A stretch of 16,063 nucleotides of DNA from Betaproteobacteria bacterium (GCA_947448675.1 CANFOR010000038.1:1-16063), one strand, 5' to 3'. Numbered from the stretch's first letter, positions 1 to 6,532 are shown. Numbers and translations: made by a program. Notes: a model not told the origin generated them from the sequence alone.

Positions 1-667
1 GCAAATTGACCAATCGATCGGGGTGGGCTTGGGGCCCGAAGCGCTCGATTAGCATGCGCGCAACTTCATCGCTTAAAGGTGTCGAAGCAATGGGGTACTG
101 GCGCAGCACGGCAAAGGGTACTTTGTGTTGCTCGGCCAAAGGGTGCTCAGGCCTGCACAAGAAAGCGCCAGCCATTTCGTGCTGGGCTTCGATCTTCAAG
201 TCGGCGCAAGGCTGTAGCGAACGAATGTCCAAGATCAAAGCGTCCAACATGCGCTCGCGCAAAGCCTGCACCAAGAGTGTGGTGCTGCCGCGAGAAATAT
301 CAATGTGCGCCTGCGGATGCTCGGTCGCCATGCGCATGAGCAAGGGCGTCATCAGCATGGCCCCTGGCCCCGAGCCCATGCCAATACGAAACTGACCGAG
401 CCCCCCTTTTTGCAATTGCAAACTGGCCCAATGCAACTCGTCGGCCTCGTCCACCACAACGCGTGCGCGCTGAACCATGTGTTCGCCCAATGTGGTCAGT
501 GCATTCGTGCGACCTGTGCGGTCAAACAAGGCGCCGCCCAATTCATTTTCTAGGGCCTTGATGCTGCGACTCAAGGCGGGCTGTGTCAGGTGAAGTTTGG
601 CGGCCGATTGGCTGAACGAACCCGTGCTGGCCAGTTCGATCAGATGTTTGAGTTGCACCAGTGTCAT
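1..667 (-). CDS. LysR-family transcriptional regulator, C-terminus cut by window edge
   Basis: The first 222 codons of a LysR-type regulator are visible; the 3' end lies beyond base 1. The N-terminus begins MTLVQLKHLIELASTGSFSQ and continues with AAKLHLTQPALSRSIKALE, the classic LysR winged helix-turn-helix at about residues 18-38. The effector-binding (periplasmic-fold) domain starts near residue 90, with FRIGMGSGPGAML. Family members of about 300 residues bind as tetramers and usually control the divergent neighbour, here the Bug-type binding protein starting 111 bp away. This pairing is very common in Burkholderiales, so control of that gene, probably in response to an organic acid, is inferred. 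The ATG at 665-667 is the natural start because the family motif begins directly after it. No clear T-N11-A operator box could be fixed in the gap. Confidence 0.93.
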   Translation of the reverse strand, partial: MTLVQLKHLIELASTGSFSQSAAKLHLTQPALSRSIKALENELGGALFDRTGRTNALTTLGEHMVQRARVVVDEADELHWASLQLQKGGLGQFRIGMGSGPGAMLMTPLLMRMATEHPQAHIDISRGSTTLLVQALRERMLDALILDIRSLQPCADLKIEAQHEMAGAFLCRPEHPLAEQHKVPFAVLRQYPIASTPLSDEVARMLIERFGPQAHPDRLVNL

Positions 668-699
668 GGCGGTGTTGATTTATGCGTAAAAGTTATCGA

Positions 700-728
700 T
701 TGCGCTACAAAAATGCATTGGACATTAT
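700..728 (+). promoter_or_regulatory. Possible sigma-70 promoter for the Bug-type gene
   Basis: TTGCGC (700-705) and CATTAT (723-728) are separated by 17 bp in the AT-rich gap between the divergent LysR and Bug genes. The -10 matches consensus at 4 of 6 bases and the -35 at 3 of 6, so this is a weak promoter that could depend on the LysR activator. The site lies about 50 bp upstream of the Bug start codon, which is preceded by GGAG at 768-771. Read from the sequence only. Confidence 0.35.
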
Positions 729-778
729 AGGAAGGACTTTCTACGATACCAACACTACAACCATTTTGGAGCCGATCC

Positions 779-1765
779 ATGCCAAACAAATTCACGCGTT
801 GGGCCGCTTTACTGAGCAGCTTATGTATGGTGGGAGCAGTCTGTGCACAAACCTACCCCAGCAAACCCGTCACCTTGATGGTGCCTTACCCCGCAGGCGG
901 TTTGTCCGATGTGATTGCGCGTTCGGTGAGCAACACCTTGTCGAAGAATATTGGGCAACCAGTGATTGTGGAAAACGTGGGTGGCGCCAGTGGTTCGATT
1001 GCTGCGCAAAAAGTGTTGAGCGCGCACTCCGATGGACAAATTATTTTCCAAGGCTCGCCCAATGAGTTGATCTTGGCCCCTTTGGCCATCTCGGCCATCA
1101 AGTTCAAGAGCGAAGACTTCCGCTTGGTCCAGATGATTGCAACCGCGCAAATTGGCTTTTTAGCGCGCAAAGACTTGCCAGTGCAGAACGTGGATGAGCT
1201 CTTGGACTACGCCCGCAAAGAAGCCAAAGCGGGTCGCCCCATCAGCTACGCCAGCGTGGGGCCAGGTTCCTTCTACCACCTGCTTGGCGAGAATTTATCG
1301 AAAGTCACCAACATCCCGATGACGCATGTGCCGTACAAAGGCGCGGCACCTGCCAACCAAGACCTGCTTGGCGGACAGGTCGATATTTTCTTGGCACCCT
1401 TTGGTAAAGCCTACGACGAGATGCAGAAACAAGGCAAGTTAAAAGTTTTGGCCATACTCAGCAGCGAACGCCTGGAGTCTTTGAAAGACTACCCCGCTAT
1501 CAGCGAGAGCAAGGCCTTGAAAAACTTCACCTTCAACATCTGGACGGGCTATTTTGTGAAAAAAGATACGCCGGAGCCGATTGTTCAAACCATACACAAA
1601 GCCATCACGGAGTCGTTGGCCGATCCAGGCGTGCGCAGTTCTTTAGAAGCCAATAGCCAACTGGTAGCCAAACCTTTGTCTTTGCAGGCCGTAGACAAGG
1701 CCTATGTAGATGGCACCGCGCAGTTTCGTGCCATTGCCAAATCGATTAACTGGCAACCGCAGTGA
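779..1765 (+). CDS. Bug-family (TctC-type) periplasmic solute-binding protein
   Basis: This 328-residue protein is a tripartite tricarboxylate transporter substrate-receptor. It starts with a signal peptide (MPNKF, a hydrophobic stretch, then VCA before QTYPSKPV), so the mature protein is periplasmic. Family hallmarks are VPYPAGGLSDVIAR near residue 37, VENVGGASGSIAAQ near 63 and the HVPYKGAAPANQDLLGGQ block near 185, which frames the ligand pocket. Bug proteins capture small carboxylates for TctAB permeases, but many Burkholderiales copies are orphans, and no tctA or tctB gene is visible here. The divergent LysR gene is its likely regulator. GGAG at 768-771 gives a good ribosome site for the ATG at 779. 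The substrate cannot be read from the sequence. Confidence 0.95.
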   Translation: MPNKFTRWAALLSSLCMVGAVCAQTYPSKPVTLMVPYPAGGLSDVIARSVSNTLSKNIGQPVIVENVGGASGSIAAQKVLSAHSDGQIIFQGSPNELILAPLAISAIKFKSEDFRLVQMIATAQIGFLARKDLPVQNVDELLDYARKEAKAGRPISYASVGPGSFYHLLGENLSKVTNIPMTHVPYKGAAPANQDLLGGQVDIFLAPFGKAYDEMQKQGKLKVLAILSSERLESLKDYPAISESKALKNFTFNIWTGYFVKKDTPEPIVQTIHKAITESLADPGVRSSLEANSQLVAKPLSLQAVDKAYVDGTAQFRAIAKSINWQPQ

Positions 1766-1769
1766 CCTG

Positions 1770-1812
1770 AGCCGCTTGCGCGTTTGAAGCGTGCTGGCTG
1801 CAAAATTTTTTA
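1770..1812 (+). terminator. Possible intrinsic terminator after the Bug-type gene
   Basis: Just after the stop codon, AGCC (1770-1773) can pair with GGCT (1796-1799) and GCTT (1774-1777) with AAGC (1787-1790). An imperfect stem results, followed within a few bases by AAAATTTTTTAT. The internal loop makes it a weak terminator. It would separate Bug-gene transcription from the riboswitch leader downstream. Confidence 0.35.
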
Positions 1813-1837
1813 TTGAATTGAATCGTTCGTAAATTAC

Positions 1838-1853
1838 TCGACACTCGTGTCGA
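1838..1853. promoter_or_regulatory. Perfect 7-bp inverted repeat upstream of the riboswitch
   Basis: TCGACAC-TC-GTGTCGA is a perfect palindrome with a 2-nt centre, ending 3 nt before the P1 helix of the first glycine aptamer. It lies in the short AT-rich stretch where the leader promoter must be (candidate -10 TAAATT at 1830-1835, with no convincing -35). A 2-nt loop is too tight for a good RNA hairpin, so a protein operator is more likely. Its identity is unknown. Confidence 0.4.
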
Positions 1854-1855
1854 CG

Positions 1856-1948
1856 TGTGATCGGGAGAGACTGCCAGCGCATCAGCGTGGTGGGCAGCGC
1901 CGAAGGAGCAACCGCCCCGGAAACTCTCAGGCAAAGGGACCGATCACA
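1856..1948 (+). ncRNA. Glycine riboswitch, aptamer 1 of a tandem pair
   Basis: This is the first aptamer of a gcvT-type glycine riboswitch. A perfect 9-bp P1 helix forms between TGTGATCGG (1856-1864) and CCGATCACA (1940-1948). Inside it are the conserved GGGAGAGA at the 5' side, GCGCCGAAGGAGCAA in the middle and GAAACTCTCAGGCAAAGGGACC at the 3' side (1919-1941), the best-known glycine aptamer consensus. The P3 arm around 1871-1896 holds CTGCC pairing with GGCAG. A short linker (1949-1955) leads to the second aptamer. These motifs are read directly from the sequence. Glycine binding is established for the family. Confidence 0.95.
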
Positions 1949-1955
1949 TGCACTA

Positions 1956-2054
1956 TCTCTGAAGAGCCGTTGGTAACCACGTCTACCAACGCGCCGATGG
2001 AGCAAGCGAGCCGCGTAATGCGGTCCGTGAAACTCTCAGGTTCCAAAAACAGAG
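1956..2054 (+). ncRNA. Glycine riboswitch, aptamer 2 of a tandem pair
   Basis: The second aptamer has a short P1 (CTCTG 1957-1961 with CAGAG 2050-2054), a 7-bp hairpin GTTGGTA/TACCAAC (1969-1990), the conserved GCGCCGATGGAGCAAGCGAG, a CCGC/GCGG stem (2011-2023), and the 3' block GTGAAACTCTCAGGTTCC (2027-2044). The two-aptamer arrangement is the classical cooperative form. Its P1 3' strand shares bases 2053-2054 with the base of the downstream hairpin, so glycine binding could compete with that hairpin. The downstream gene is a DadA-like dehydrogenase, not gcvTHP. A glycine-ON switch is the usual mode for the family and is inferred here. Confidence 0.93.
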
Positions 2055-2108
2055 GGGGCGTTCTTCCTATGCGTCTTGCATAGGAGAACCTTGCCCCTTG
2101 GCGTTTTT
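2053..2108 (+). promoter_or_regulatory. Riboswitch expression platform: long hairpin then T-run
   Basis: An 8-bp stem TCCTATGC (2065-2072) / GCATAGGA (2078-2085) with a 5-nt loop extends downwards. GTTC (2060-2063) pairs with GAAC (2086-2089), and GGGGC (2055-2059) pairs with GCCCC (2093-2097) past small bulges, closing with G2054-T2098 and A2053-T2099. GGCG and five T (2104-2108) follow. This resembles an intrinsic terminator. The same hairpin also buries AGGAG (2082-2086), which sits just before an in-frame TTG at 2091, so translational control is an alternative. Confidence 0.6.
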
Positions 2109-2123
2109 GAAAGCACACATCAG

Positions 2124-3338
2124 ATGAAAACCCTTGCAATTATTGGCGGCGGCATCACCGGCGTCACCACCGCCTATGCCTTGGCTAAACGCGGCTATGC
2201 CGTGACTTTGTTCGAACGCAACCGTTATGCCGCGATGGAAACCTCGTTCGCCAACGGTGGCCAACTCTCCGCCTCCAACGCCGAGGTGTGGACGCACTGG
2301 TCCACCATCGTCAAAGGCCTGAAGTGGATGCTCAAGAGCGATGCGCCGCTCTTGGTGCACCCGGCTCCTACGTGGCATAAATTGTCGTGGTTCGCAGAGT
2401 TCGTTGCGGCTATGCCCCATTACGAACGCAATACGATCGAAACCGCGCGCATGGCCGTGGCGGCACGTGCCCATCTGTTCCAGTGGGCGCAAGAAGAGGG
2501 CATCGATTTCGACCACAAGCGCGAAGGCATCTTGCACATCTACCGCAACAAAAAAGGGTTTGCGCATGCCGGTAAAGTCTCCAGCATGCTCGCCAAAGGC
2601 GGCTTGCCACGCCGCGCCGTCACACCTGCTGAAATGAAAGCTATCGAGCCAACTTTGGCCGGCACGTATTACGGGGGCTACTTTACCGAGAGTGATTCGA
2701 CGGGTGACATTCACAAATTCACCCATGGCTTGTCGCTGGCGGCGCAGCGTTTAGGTGCCCGCACCTTGTACGACCAAGACGTAACCGCGCTTAGCAGCAA
2801 TGGCCAACAAGCAATCGTTACGGTGGGGCAGGGAGATGCGCAAACGCAGCATAGCTTTGACGGCGTGGTGGTCTGTGCGGGCGTAGCCAGCCGAGATTTT
2901 GCATCGCAGTTGGGCGACCGCGTCAACATTTACCCCGTGAAGGGTTACTCCATCACCGTCAATTTGGCTGACGCAGCCAGCCAAGCCGGTGCGCCCCATG
3001 TGAGCTTGCTCGACGACGAAACCAAGCTGGTCACCAGTCGCTTGGGAGAGACGCGTTTTCGCGTGGCCGGGACGGCCGAGTTCAGTGGTGTCAACCGCGA
3101 CATTCGCGCAGACCGCATTCGCCCCCTGGTGGAGTGGGTGGCGCAATGTTTCCCCCAAATCAACACCCGCTCGGTGGTGCCCTGGGCGGGCCTGCGCCCC
3201 ATGATGCCCAACATGATGCCCCGCGTGGGCCGAGGCAAGGCGGTCAATGTGTTCTACAACACCGGCCACGGCCATTTGGGTTGGACGCTATCGGCCATTA
3301 CGGCGGACATGGTGGCGGATGTGATTGCATCAGCTTAG
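2124..3338 (+). CDS. DadA-like FAD-dependent D-amino acid/glycine dehydrogenase
   Basis: This 404-residue flavoprotein belongs to the DadA/glycine-oxidase (DAO) superfamily. It opens with KTLAIIGGGITGVTTAYAL, the Rossmann FAD dinucleotide motif (GGGITG at 8-13), ending in the acidic FER. ETSFANGGQLSASNAEVW near residue 40 matches the DadA block ETSFANAGQ. The C-terminus carries PWAGLRPMMPNMMP and NTGHGHLGWTLSA, the second FAD/substrate region. DadA enzymes oxidise D-amino acids or glycine to 2-oxo acids plus ammonia and pass electrons to the respiratory chain at the inner membrane. The tandem glycine riboswitch directly upstream suggests glycine induction and perhaps glycine as substrate. ATG 2124 fits the family N-terminus. 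TTG 2091, with a better ribosome site, would add 11 residues. The gene has no operon partner. Confidence 0.88.
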   Translation: MKTLAIIGGGITGVTTAYALAKRGYAVTLFERNRYAAMETSFANGGQLSASNAEVWTHWSTIVKGLKWMLKSDAPLLVHPAPTWHKLSWFAEFVAAMPHYERNTIETARMAVAARAHLFQWAQEEGIDFDHKREGILHIYRNKKGFAHAGKVSSMLAKGGLPRRAVTPAEMKAIEPTLAGTYYGGYFTESDSTGDIHKFTHGLSLAAQRLGARTLYDQDVTALSSNGQQAIVTVGQGDAQTQHSFDGVVVCAGVASRDFASQLGDRVNIYPVKGYSITVNLADAASQAGAPHVSLLDDETKLVTSRLGETRFRVAGTAEFSGVNRDIRADRIRPLVEWVAQCFPQINTRSVVPWAGLRPMMPNMMPRVGRGKAVNVFYNTGHGHLGWTLSAITADMVADVIASA

Positions 3339-4627
3339 CGTGCCCACAAGCGCGCGGTGCTGAATGCGCAAGCCAACGCCGCACTACAAGCGCCCAATCC
3401 CAGGGCCCACAGCGGGCCTTGCGGCCCTGCGATTCCAAAGCACAGGGCTACCAAGGCTGCGCCGGTGGTTTGGCCGATGAGGCGCGCCATGGCGATCATG
3501 CCGCTGGCACCGCCGCTGCGCGTGGGCGGTGCGCTTTGCATCATGGCCTTGAGGTTGGGCGACTGGAACAGGCCAAAGCCCAGGCCGCACAGGGCCATGC
3601 GCAGGCTGATGCCCAGGGCGCTGGCGTCTAGCGGCATCAGCGCCAGCGCAGCCATGCCCACACTCAAAATAGCCAGGCCAATGCCACCCAGCAAACCGGG
3701 CGGGTAGCGGTCAGACAGGCGACCCGCCACCGGCGCTAGCACGGCCACTACCAGAGGCCAAGCGGTCATTAAAAACCCGGTGTCTACCGGGTTGCGCTGC
3801 AGCGCGCCTTCAAAATAAAAAGGCAGGGCGACAAAGGCCAAACCCTGGGTGGTAAAGGCCGCTGCGCCAGTGAGCACCGAGAGCGTGAACAGCGGGCGCT
3901 GGAACAAGTCCACCGGCAGCATGGGCGCGGGGTGGCCCGCTTGGCGGCGCAACAGCCAGGCCCCGCTTAGCAAGGCCAGGAGCAGGGGCGCGAGCACCCA
4001 TACCCAAGGCTCGCGCTGCGCTGCCGAGCCCAGGCCCAAAATCAAACTGCCGAAGGCCACTGCGCTGAGCAAAGCGGTCAGCGGGTCGAGTCGGTGGCCA
4101 CTGCGCTCCGTGCGCGGCAGTGCGGGCACGACGCACGCCAAGGCCAGCAGGCCCAAGGGCACATTGATGCCAAACAGCCACTGCCATGAGGCCACCGACA
4201 GCACCAGCGAAGCCACCGAAGGCCCCAGCGTAAAGCCCAGACCCACCACCAGGGCGTTGAGGCCCACACCACGGCCCAAATGCTCGGGCGGGTAGACCAG
4301 TCGCACCAAGGCAATGTTGACACTCATCAGCGCGCCCGCACCCACGCCTTGCAGAGCCCGCGCCAGTGTGAGCGTGGTCAGCGAGTCGGCCACGGCGCAG
4401 GCCAGCGAGGCCACGGTAAACAGCAGCAGCCCGCTTAAAAACACCCGGCGCGGCCCCCATACGTCGCCCAAGGCGGCAAAGGGCAGCAGCGTTGCCACCA
4501 CCGCTAATTGGTAGGCGTTAATCACCCAAATAGACGCCGCAGGCGGGGCCTGGAGCGAGGTTGCAATGGCGGGCAAGGCGGTGTTGGCAATGGCGGTGTC
4601 GAGCGAGGCCAGCAGCACTGCCAGCAT
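3335..4627 (-). CDS. MFS transporter, DHA2-like multidrug/solute exporter
   Basis: This 430-residue polytopic membrane protein belongs to the major facilitator superfamily. It begins in the first helix with ASLDTAIANTALPAIA, the DHA2 signature (LDxTIVNVALP in relatives). Motif A is LGDVWGPRRVF near residue 56, and the antiporter motif C-like stretch VVGLGFTLGPSVASLVL is near 127. About twelve or more hydrophobic helices are visible. It probably exports a hydrophobic compound by proton antiport. The gene is divergent from the TetR gene with a palindrome between them, so TetR repression is likely. The reading frame is open upstream of ATG 4627 and relatives carry some 15 more residues before helix 1, so the start is uncertain. 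Its stop overlaps that of the dehydrogenase. Confidence 0.88.
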   Translation of the reverse strand: MLAVLLASLDTAIANTALPAIATSLQAPPAASIWVINAYQLAVVATLLPFAALGDVWGPRRVFLSGLLLFTVASLACAVADSLTTLTLARALQGVGAGALMSVNIALVRLVYPPEHLGRGVGLNALVVGLGFTLGPSVASLVLSVASWQWLFGINVPLGLLALACVVPALPRTERSGHRLDPLTALLSAVAFGSLILGLGSAAQREPWVWVLAPLLLALLSGAWLLRRQAGHPAPMLPVDLFQRPLFTLSVLTGAAAFTTQGLAFVALPFYFEGALQRNPVDTGFLMTAWPLVVAVLAPVAGRLSDRYPPGLLGGIGLAILSVGMAALALMPLDASALGISLRMALCGLGFGLFQSPNLKAMMQSAPPTRSGGASGMIAMARLIGQTTGAALVALCFGIAGPQGPLWALGLGACSAALACAFSTARLWAR

Positions 4628-4801
4628 GATGGCCAGCAGGGCGCGGCGCGGGTCGGCTGGCAGGTTGGCAAGCGGGCTTGCGGGAGTGTTGGGAGCAGGC
4701 AGAAAAATCCTTGGGGCAGGCTGGGTTGGTGTGGGGCGGGTCTTGCTTAGTGGTCTGATTATTTCACCAAGCGTCGCAGCGCTGCTGTTTTAATTTTACC
4801 A

Positions 4802-4815
4802 AGCAAGTGCTTGCT
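4802..4815. promoter_or_regulatory. TetR-type operator palindrome between MFS and TetR genes
   Basis: AGCAAG-TG-CTTGCT is a perfect 6-bp inverted repeat with a 2-nt centre, in the AT-rich gap between the divergent MFS and TetR genes. Size and symmetry fit a TetR-family operator. It overlaps the proposed -35 of the TetR-operon promoter, so binding would block transcription of the whole operon. Binding by this particular TetR is inferred from position only. Confidence 0.6.
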
Positions 4816-4839
4816 GAAATTAAATTTCTTTGCTATGGT
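4811..4839 (+). promoter_or_regulatory. Probable sigma-70 promoter of the TetR-atu-like operon
   Basis: TTGCTG (4811-4816) and TATGGT (4834-4839) are 17 bp apart, and the -10 is preceded by TGC, an extended -10 feature. Transcription would begin around 4845-4847, essentially at the ATG of the TetR gene (4846), which also lacks any Shine-Dalgarno sequence. The -35 lies inside the right arm of the operator palindrome. Read from sequence; no start site is known. Confidence 0.45.
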
Positions 4840-4845
4840 TTGCCC

Positions 4846-5637
4846 ATGGACAAAGTTGCCAGTGCCAGTGAGCCTTTTGCTGCTGCAGTGCGCTCCGCGC
4901 CAGCGGAGCTGCTGCCCAAGCGCGGGCGCGGCAGGCCGCGCAAAACGCTGGGTGAGCGCGACGACGGCAACCGCCGCCTAGAGCTGGTGCGTGCCGCTGG
5001 GCGCTTGTTTAGGCGCAAGGGTTTTGACGCCACCAGTACGCGCGACATTGCCGCAGCCGTGGGCATGCGCAGCGGCTCGCCTTTCTACCATTTCAAGAGC
5101 AAAGGCGCGCTGCTGTGCGAGGTGATGCGCCAAGGCATGGAGGACGCGAGCGTGCGCCAAGCACAGGCTCTGGCGGCGCTAACGCAAACTCCCGCCACAG
5201 CGCAAGTTGCTACCACTTCAGCCCAGCAAGCGCTACAAAAAACAGAGCTGCCTACGCACAATCCACGAGCCTTGCTGGGCATTTTGATTCGCAATCACTT
5301 TGAAATTTTGCTCGGCAAGGGGGCTGACTTCATCCCCGTCATGCTCTACGAGTGGCGCAGTTTGAACGCCCGCCAGCGCAAGCAGATCGCCCTCATCAAA
5401 GACCACTACGAGGCGGTCTGGGTGCCCCTGCTCGAAGCCCTGCACGCCTCTGGGCAGTTGCGCTGCGAGCCCAAGCTGGCGCGGCTTTTTATTTTTGGCG
5501 CGCTCAACTGGTCGGCCCAGTGGTTTGACGCGCGCCAGGGGGCCAGCCTCGACGCACTGGCCCAGGCTGCTACCGATTTGTTTTTAGCACCAGTGCCCGC
5601 AAGCGCAGGCTCTACTCGACGAAAGAATGCCCTATGA
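4846..5637 (+). CDS. TetR-family repressor heading the acyl-CoA operon (AtuR-like)
   Basis: This 263-residue regulator has an N-terminal TetR DNA-binding domain: LVRAAGRLFRRKGFDATSTR (47-66) followed by the helix-turn-helix DIAAAVGMRSGSPFYHFKSK (67-86). A basic RGRGRPRK tract (26-33) resembling an AT-hook precedes it. The C-terminal ligand domain (about 145-250) includes IPVMLYEWRSLN and FIFGALNWSAQWFD. A low-complexity linker rich in A, T and Q (about 112-140) contains an in-frame copy of the local 27-bp repeat. Such repressors of acyl-CoA pathways are usually released by an acyl-CoA, and its operon codes for that kind of pathway. ATG 4846 is chosen over GTG 4807, which lies inside the operator. 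Its stop overlaps the SDR start (ATGA). Confidence 0.92.
   Translation: MDKVASASEPFAAAVRSAPAELLPKRGRGRPRKTLGERDDGNRRLELVRAAGRLFRRKGFDATSTRDIAAAVGMRSGSPFYHFKSKGALLCEVMRQGMEDASVRQAQALAALTQTPATAQVATTSAQQALQKTELPTHNPRALLGILIRNHFEILLGKGADFIPVMLYEWRSLNARQRKQIALIKDHYEAVWVPLLEALHASGQLRCEPKLARLFIFGALNWSAQWFDARQGASLDALAQAATDLFLAPVPASAGSTRRKNAL
5232..5258 (+). repeat. 27-bp dispersed repeat, copy 1 (inside the TetR gene)
   Basis: The copy starts GCTACAAAAAAC and ends AGCTGCCTACGCA. It agrees with the copy in the biotin-carboxylase gene (11651-11677) at 24 of 27 positions. It lies in frame in the linker of the TetR protein and is read as LQKTELPTH. No transposase or target duplication is visible. Confidence 0.7.
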
Positions 5638-6518
5638 GTTACCAATCTGTTTTCAAGCCTGGCCTGTTGGCAGGCCAGGTCATCATCGTCACGGGCGGCG
5701 GCTCGGGCATTGGGCGCTGCACTGCGCATGAGCTGGCCAGCCTAGGCGCGCATGTGGTGCTGGTGGGGCGCAAGCTGGCCAAGCTGCAAGACACGGCGGG
5801 CGAGATCGTGGCCGACGGTGGCCGCGCCAGCTTCCACGCCTGCGACATCCGCGACGAAGAAGCCGTCAAGTCGGTGGTGCAAGCCATTGTGGCCACGCAG
5901 GGGCGCATTCACGCCTTGGTCAACAACGCGGGTGGCCAATACATCCAGCCGCTGGCGCAGATGACGGCCAAGGGCTGGCAGGCGGTGATCGACACCAACC
6001 TGACTGGCGGTTTCTTGGTGGCGCGCGAATGCTTTGTGCAAAGCATGCAGCAGCACGGTGGCAGCATTGTCAACATCGTGGCCGACATCTGGGGTTCGAT
6101 GCCCGGCATGGGCCACAGCGGCGCGGCGCGCGCGGGCATGGTCAGCTTTACCGAAACGGCGGCGCTCGAATGGGCCACCAGTGGCGTGCGTGTAAATGCC
6201 GTGGCACCGGGTTACATCGCGTCCAGCGGCATGGACCACTACCCGCCCGAGGCCGGGCCGATGTTGCGCGAGATGGCAGGCACCGTGCCCGCAGGCCGCT
6301 TCGGCACCGAGGCCGAAACGGCAGCCGCGATTGTGTTTTTGCTCTCGTCCGCAGCGGCCTTTATCAGCGGCAGCGTGCTGCGGGTTGACGGTGCGCGGCC
6401 CCAGGTGCGCCTGGGCTGGGGAGATGCAGCAGCGCCCGTCGCCGTGCAGCAGCGCGATGCGGTGAAACCCTTCAACGGCTTTCACCGCTACAGCGTACCG
6501 AAGATTTTTCAAGCATGA
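5634..6518 (+). CDS. SDR-family enoyl-CoA reductase-like oxidoreductase
   Basis: This 294-residue short-chain dehydrogenase/reductase has the NAD(P) motif TGGGSGIGR (20-28) and NNAG at 97-100. The usual YxxxK active site is replaced: the block reads GHSGAARAGMVSFTETAALEW (160-180), with Ser162 where the Tyr normally lies and Arg166 in place of the Lys. HSGAARAG is the motif I know from peroxisomal trans-2-enoyl-CoA reductase (PECR), and an S-x3-K/R arrangement also occurs in 2,4-dienoyl-CoA reductases. A role on an unsaturated acyl-CoA is therefore more likely than alcohol oxidation. It could reduce or remove a double bond of a terpenoid or branched acyl-CoA. The start ATG overlaps the TetR stop by 4 nt, marking translational coupling. 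Confidence 0.87.
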   Translation: MSYQSVFKPGLLAGQVIIVTGGGSGIGRCTAHELASLGAHVVLVGRKLAKLQDTAGEIVADGGRASFHACDIRDEEAVKSVVQAIVATQGRIHALVNNAGGQYIQPLAQMTAKGWQAVIDTNLTGGFLVARECFVQSMQQHGGSIVNIVADIWGSMPGMGHSGAARAGMVSFTETAALEWATSGVRVNAVAPGYIASSGMDHYPPEAGPMLREMAGTVPAGRFGTEAETAAAIVFLLSSAAAFISGSVLRVDGARPQVRLGWGDAAAPVAVQQRDAVKPFNGFHRYSVPKIFQA

Positions 6519-6532
6519 GCCGCGCCGCATGA
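6515..6532 (+). other. Five-codon relay ORF bridging SDR and carboxyltransferase genes
   Basis: ATG at 6515-6517 overlaps the SDR stop TGA (6516-6518). It encodes only M-S-R-A-A and ends in TGA at 6530-6532, which overlaps the ATG (6529-6531) of the carboxyltransferase. Two ATGA junctions thus lie in series. Terminating ribosomes could restart twice. No Shine-Dalgarno is visible before either ATG. A function is inferred only. Confidence 0.4.

Noticed and set aside
4807..4845. GTG start at 4807 for the TetR gene
   Set aside because: It lies inside the operator palindrome and upstream of the probable transcription start, and has no ribosome site.
5562..5590. GCTGCTACCGATTTGTTTTT near the TetR 3' end as a repeat copy
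   Set aside because: It codes for the ordinary TetR C-terminal helix, and the core CAGCT and TGCGT ends are lacking.
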